From contig JALSKB010000178.1 of the NCBI GenBank assembly GCA_026989035.1, forward strand, positions 1 to 46,227: a stretch of DNA of 46,227 nucleotides, in the 5' to 3' direction. Positions 43,044-46,227 of the stretch are shown here, in pieces; the stretch's first letter is position 1, and every line of letters begins with the position of its first letter. A program made the translations under genes and the position numbers. Under the pieces are notes generated by a model. That model was given only the letters and a program-made list of their open reading frames with translations. It did no database searches and was not told the origin of the DNA. The stretch is from Saprospiraceae bacterium (GTDB taxonomy: Bacteria > Bacteroidota > Bacteroidia > Chitinophagales > Saprospiraceae).

Positions 43044-44012
43044 TTATTTATTTTTGAAGCGCTTCACCGCTTCGGTCAGGCGGGGTACCACTTCAAAGAG
43101 GTCGCCCACCACGCCGTAGTCTGCAGCTTTGAAAAAAGGCGCTTCGGGATCTTTGTTGATGACGACAATGGTCTTGGAGTTGTTCACGCCGGCCAGGTGC
43201 TGAATGGCACCCGAGATGCCTATAGCCACATACAAGTTGGGGCGGATGGCCAGTCCGGTCTGGCCCACGTGTTCGTGATGGGGGCGCCAGCCGTTGTCGG
43301 CTACGGGGCGCGAGCAGGCTGTAGCTGCATCCAGGGCTTTCGCCAAATCTTCAATCAAGTGCCAGTTTTCCGGGCCTTTCAGACCTCTACCGCCGGATAC
43401 CACGCGCTCAGCTTCGGGCAGGGGAATGCTGCCTTCCTGCTTTTGCCGCTTGAGTAGGCGTATGCCGGGAGCCTCTATGGCCAGTTCCAGGGTTTCCACC
43501 GGACATTCCGATCCCAGCTGATCGTCGGGGGGAATGCTGTTGCCCATCAGGCTGAGCACCTTAAGCTCGCCCTTCAACTCCACCGTTGCGACGGCCTTAC
43601 CCGAAAAAACCGGCCGCCTGACTTTGAAACCTTCCGTTAAGTCGGGCAAGCTGTTTACACCGGAGGCCGAGGCGGCACCCAAAGCGGCAGCTACGCGTCC
43701 GCCCAGGGCTTTACCCCGAACGGTAAAGGGCAGCACCACCACCTGAGCGCCCGTCTTCCGAGCCACTTCGGCAAGGCCATGGGCATAGAGCTTGCTGTCA
43801 AAGTCCGTCAGGTTTTCGTGGCTTACGCCAAACACCTTGGCGGCCCCGTAAAGACCCAACTGTGAGGCTTCGGCTGGAAGTTCTCCGCCTAAAACCAAAG
43901 CGTGACATTCCACACCCAGCATGTCGGCCGTCTTGCGGCCATAAGTTACGGCTTCTTTGGCGGCTTTTTTGAATCCGCCATCCTGCATTTCTGCAAAGAC
44001 TAAAACAGACAT
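43044..44012 (-). CDS. etfA: Electron transfer flavoprotein, alpha subunit
   Basis: A 322-residue FAD-binding subunit that passes electrons from acyl-CoA dehydrogenases to the quinone pool through ETF:quinone oxidoreductase. The N-terminal domain resembles EtfB. The C-terminal FAD domain is diagnostic: VVSGGRGLKGPENWHLIEDLAKALDAATACSRPVADNGW, then VGQTGLAIRPNLYVAIGISGAIQHLAGVNNSKTIVVINKDPEAPFFKAADYGVVGDL. It lies 58 nt after etfB on the same strand. The word copy at 43337-43348 falls in the FAD domain. Confidence 0.96.
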   Translation of the reverse strand: MSVLVFAEMQDGGFKKAAKEAVTYGRKTADMLGVECHALVLGGELPAEASQLGLYGAAKVFGVSHENLTDFDSKLYAHGLAEVARKTGAQVVVLPFTVRGKALGGRVAAALGAASASGVNSLPDLTEGFKVRRPVFSGKAVATVELKGELKVLSLMGNSIPPDDQLGSECPVETLELAIEAPGIRLLKRQKQEGSIPLPEAERVVSGGRGLKGPENWHLIEDLAKALDAATACSRPVADNGWRPHHEHVGQTGLAIRPNLYVAIGISGAIQHLAGVNNSKTIVVINKDPEAPFFKAADYGVVGDLFEVVPRLTEAVKRFKNK

Positions 44013-44070
44013 ATACGCTATGTTTTGAACGCCTCTGTCCGGTTCTTTTCCGGCAAAGGCCGTAGATGTT

Positions 44071-44811
44071 TTAAATGACTTTGGCTTCTTCGTGAAGCAG
44101 GCGCACCAACTCGTCCATGTTTTCCGGATCGATCAGCTTGACTTCTTTCTTGGCCGGGGGCAATTCGAAATGCACAAACTGCACCTTCTCTTCCACCTCT
44201 ACCGGCGGCACCACCTTCAGCGGCTTGCGCTTGGCCATCATGATGCCCCGCATATTGGGAATGCGCTGTTCGGCCATGCCTTTGGCAGCACTGACCACCA
44301 GGGGCCCCTCCACTTCCACCACTTCGGTACCCCCCGTTACCGGCCGTGTCAAGACAAATTTTTGCCCTTCCATCTCCAGCTTTTCGGCATGCGACACGAA
44401 AGGCAGGCCGAGCAACTCGGCCAGCATCCCGGGCACTTCGGCTCCGTTGTAGTCGATGGTTTCCTTGCCGCAGAGAATGAGATCGTAGTTTTCCGATTTG
44501 GCGAAAGCCGCCAACTGCCGAGCTGTAAAATCTGCAGAAGACGCCTCGGCATCAATACGCACCGCATCATCGGCACCAATGGCCAGGGCCTTGCGGATGA
44601 TGGGGTCTGAAGCTGCCGTGCCTACATGAACTACCGTAACGCTTCCGCCCAGGCTTTCCTTCAGCTCCAAGGCCCGCACCAGGGCATACCACTCGTCATA
44701 AGGGTTCATGATGAAGGTAACGCCACTTTCGTCAAAAGCCGAACCCTCGGCCGTAAAAGCCACGCGGGCCTCGGTATCCGGCACGCGACTTATGCACACG
44801 AGTATTTTCAT
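44071..44811 (-). CDS. etfB: Electron transfer flavoprotein, beta subunit
   Basis: A 246-residue AMP-binding subunit: MKILVCISRVPDTEARV, FIMNPYDEWYALVRALELKE, VVHVGTAASDPIIRKALAIGADDAVRID and YDLILCGKETIDYNGAEVPGMLAELLGLPFVSH, followed by VEGPLVVSAAKGMAEQRIPNMRGIMMAKRKPL, the region that links to EtfA. It is first gene of the etfBA operon, with a TAnnTTTG box at 44859-44866. A copy of the word lies at 44496-44507 in a reading frame different from the other genes. Confidence 0.96.
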   Translation of the reverse strand: MKILVCISRVPDTEARVAFTAEGSAFDESGVTFIMNPYDEWYALVRALELKESLGGSVTVVHVGTAASDPIIRKALAIGADDAVRIDAEASSADFTARQLAAFAKSENYDLILCGKETIDYNGAEVPGMLAELLGLPFVSHAEKLEMEGQKFVLTRPVTGGTEVVEVEGPLVVSAAKGMAEQRIPNMRGIMMAKRKPLKVVPPVEVEEKVQFVHFELPPAKKEVKLIDPENMDELVRLLHEEAKVI

Positions 44812-44858
44812 TGCATTGTTTTTTTTCGTGTAAAGCGAAGAGCCTTTTCAGGCGCCTG

Positions 44859-44866
44859 CAAAGATA
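44859..44866 (-). promoter_or_regulatory. -7 element of etfBA
   Basis: On the minus strand: TATCTTTG, an exact TAnnTTTG match, 47 nt before the etfB ATG. The divergent miaE box lies 41 bp away. Confidence 0.5.
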
Positions 44867-44907
44867 GGCAGAATTCCACAAAGCGAGCGAATTTTCGCAC
44901 GAAGGAT

Positions 44908-44915
44908 TATCTTTG
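44908..44915 (+). promoter_or_regulatory. -7 element of the miaE-like gene
   Basis: TATCTTTG, an exact TAnnTTTG match, 17 nt before the ATG at 44933. Confidence 0.5.
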
Positions 44916-44932
44916 TCGCAAAAAACCATTTC

Positions 44933-45514
44933 ATGCTCAAAGTTTCACTCCGTTGTGCATCGCCCGATGCCTGGTTACAAGCCGTTTTAGCCGACTTCGA
45001 CACTTTTTTGCAAGACCATGCCGATTGTGAACGCAAGGCCTCGGCCATGGCGCTGAGTTTTGTGGCCAAATACCACGATCGCAAGGCCATCATCCCCGCG
45101 CTGATCGACCTGGGTATAGAGGAATTGGAACACTTTCGCGAGGTGTATGCCGAGATGGAAAAGCGGGGCATCTCTCTGCCGGCCTCCATGGGCAAAGACC
45201 CCTACCTGGAGGCCCTGCTCAAACTTTGCAGGACAGGCAGAGATCAGCGCTTCCTCGACCGCCTGCTCATCGCCGGTTTGGTAGAGCAGCGCGGAGCCGA
45301 GCGCTTTCGCCTGGTTGCGGAGAACGTGGCCGATGAAGCCATGCAAAAATTTTACAAGCACTTCTGGACCTCGGAGGCCAAGCACGGCGTTCTCTTTCTT
45401 CGCCTTGCGGCAAATTATTTTTCGGAAGAAGAGATACAATCTCGCCTTGCCTGGTGGGAAGAACGCGAAGCGGAAATCATTCGAGCTTTACCTCCCCGAG
45501 CAGCCTTACACTAA
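44933..45514 (+). CDS. miaE: MiaE-like tRNA-(ms2io6A) hydroxylase
   Basis: A 193-residue ferritin-fold di-iron monooxygenase. Iron-ligand motifs are DHADCERKASAMA (about 28-40), GIEELEHFREVY (about 61-72), EQRGAERF (about 118-125) and SEAKHGVLF (about 147-155). In Salmonella MiaE hydroxylates the isopentenyl group of ms2i6A-37 in tRNA. Some relatives act on other substrates, so the exact modification here is inference. It is followed 13 nt later by the TRAP substrate-binding gene, possibly co-transcribed. Confidence 0.88.
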   Translation: MLKVSLRCASPDAWLQAVLADFDTFLQDHADCERKASAMALSFVAKYHDRKAIIPALIDLGIEELEHFREVYAEMEKRGISLPASMGKDPYLEALLKLCRTGRDQRFLDRLLIAGLVEQRGAERFRLVAENVADEAMQKFYKHFWTSEAKHGVLFLRLAANYFSEEEIQSRLAWWEEREAEIIRALPPRAALH

Positions 45515-45527
45515 GAGTCGAAATCTC

Positions 45528-46227
45528 ATGAATCGCAAAAAGTTTCTTCAATGGCTGGCTTTGTCCACCATTTCCCTGCCGGTGCTCATCCGTTTCTTTG
45601 GCGGGCAGAGCAAGGCCCAAGGTAAAGCAGAAAGCCGAAACCGCTTTTTCTCCGCATCAACGGCGGTTCATCGCTGGAAGATGGTAACGACCTGGCCGCC
45701 CAAGTTTCCGGTTTTGGGCGAGGTGTGCGACTTGTTTGCCGACTGGGTTCGGCAGATGTCGGGCGGACGGCTCGAAATTCAGGTTTACGGAGGAGGCGAG
45801 TTGGTGCCCCCTTTGGAAGCCTTTGACGCCGTGCGTTCGGGTGCGGCCGATATGGCCAGCGGTGCTCCCTATTACTGGGCCGGCAAGTTACCCGCAGCCC
45901 AGTTCATCGCCTCCATTCCCTTTGGAATGAGCGCCCAACAGGTCAATGCCTGGCTACTCAGCGGTGGTGGCTGGGAATTGTGGCAGGAGCTATACGCCGA
46001 TTTCAACCTCTACCCCATTCCCGCGGGAAATACGGGTGCGCAGATGGGCGGCTGGTTCAACAAGCGCATCGACTCTTTTTCCGATTTGCAAAACCTCAAG
46101 ATGCGCATTCCCGGATTGGGCGGCAAGGTGCTGGAGCGGGCCGGTGGTGCTCCCGTACTGCTGGCCGGCAGCGAAATCTACATGGGGCTGGAGCGCGGCG
46201 TCATCGACGCCACGGAATGGATAGGCC
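45528..46227 (+). CDS. TRAP-type transporter substrate-binding protein (DctP family), 5' part
   Basis: The frame starts at the ATG at 45528 and runs off the right window edge (about 233 residues visible). The N-terminus MNRKKFLQWLALSTISLPVLIRF is a signal with a degenerate twin-arginine-like RKKFL. The body has WKMVTTWPPKFPVLGE, YGGGELVPPLEAFDAVRSGAADMASGAPYYWAGK, and KMRIPGLGGKVLERAGGAPVLL ... EIYMGLERGVIDATEWIG, which match DctP proteins of the TakP type that bind 2-oxo acids or other monocarboxylates. The membrane subunits (DctQM) would be expected to the right. Confidence 0.88.
   Translation, partial: MNRKKFLQWLALSTISLPVLIRFFGGQSKAQGKAESRNRFFSASTAVHRWKMVTTWPPKFPVLGEVCDLFADWVRQMSGGRLEIQVYGGGELVPPLEAFDAVRSGAADMASGAPYYWAGKLPAAQFIASIPFGMSAQQVNAWLLSGGGWELWQELYADFNLYPIPAGNTGAQMGGWFNKRIDSFSDLQNLKMRIPGLGGKVLERAGGAPVLLAGSEIYMGLERGVIDATEWIG

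Overview
The window is chromosomal DNA of a Bacteroidota bacterium, most likely of the Saprospiria/Lewinella type; the class is inference. The evidence is as follows. There is a short (289-residue) primary sigma factor without region 1.1. Sixteen genes or operons have an exact TAnnTTTG -7 box upstream. Three secreted proteins end in 'PNP' C-terminal sorting domains typical of type IX secretion. There is a porin with thrombospondin type 3 repeats and an OmpA domain, and there are LPS genes (kdsB, lpxB). Shine-Dalgarno sequences are scarce. I saw no rRNA, tRNA, CRISPR array, phage or insertion sequence.

Layout. 1-5.4 kb: the 3' part of a SCO1-like gene overlaps a DegT-type aminotransferase tail to tail, then a Crp/Fnr regulator behind a 25-bp palindrome, a secreted unknown protein, and a STAS-protein/RNase Z pair. 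5.4-9.4 kb: clpC, then infC-rpmI-rplT, with terminators and a structured rpmI-rplT spacer. 9.4-12.3 kb: pdhB and gdhA, then a 530-bp non-coding stretch rich in inverted repeats. 12.3-19.9 kb: a small lipoprotein, yebC, ppk1, an unknown membrane protein, a 45-residue membrane protein, cdd, kdsB, a LysM/RlpA-like protein and a CBS-type cysteine/cystathionine synthase. 19.9-26.4 kb: a TlpA-like lipoprotein, then yigZ, a TSP3-OmpA porin and a GH9-like protein that seems to lack both catalytic residues. 26.5-31.9 kb: a frameshifted POT peptide transporter, holA, and surE-(membrane protein)-lpxB. 32-37.3 kb: two large Asp-box (sortilin/GH74-like) secreted proteins facing each other across a 16-bp-stem hairpin. 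37.4-43 kb: rpoD with two downstream envelope genes, and rpsO-pnp. 43-46.2 kb: etfB-etfA, a MiaE-like tRNA hydroxylase and the start of a TRAP substrate-binding protein.

Most of the region is housekeeping (translation, proteolysis, RNA turnover, replication, central carbon and nitrogen, envelope). The observation not explained by genes is a 12-base word, CTTTCGSCAAAY. I counted it 14 times on both strands and in all reading frames, in two subtypes that covary as if forming a small GAAA-loop hairpin. Other points worth checking are the catalytically incomplete GH9, the probable 3n+1 deletion in the peptide transporter, infC with no AUG start just behind a strong terminator, and the MITE-like intergenic element.
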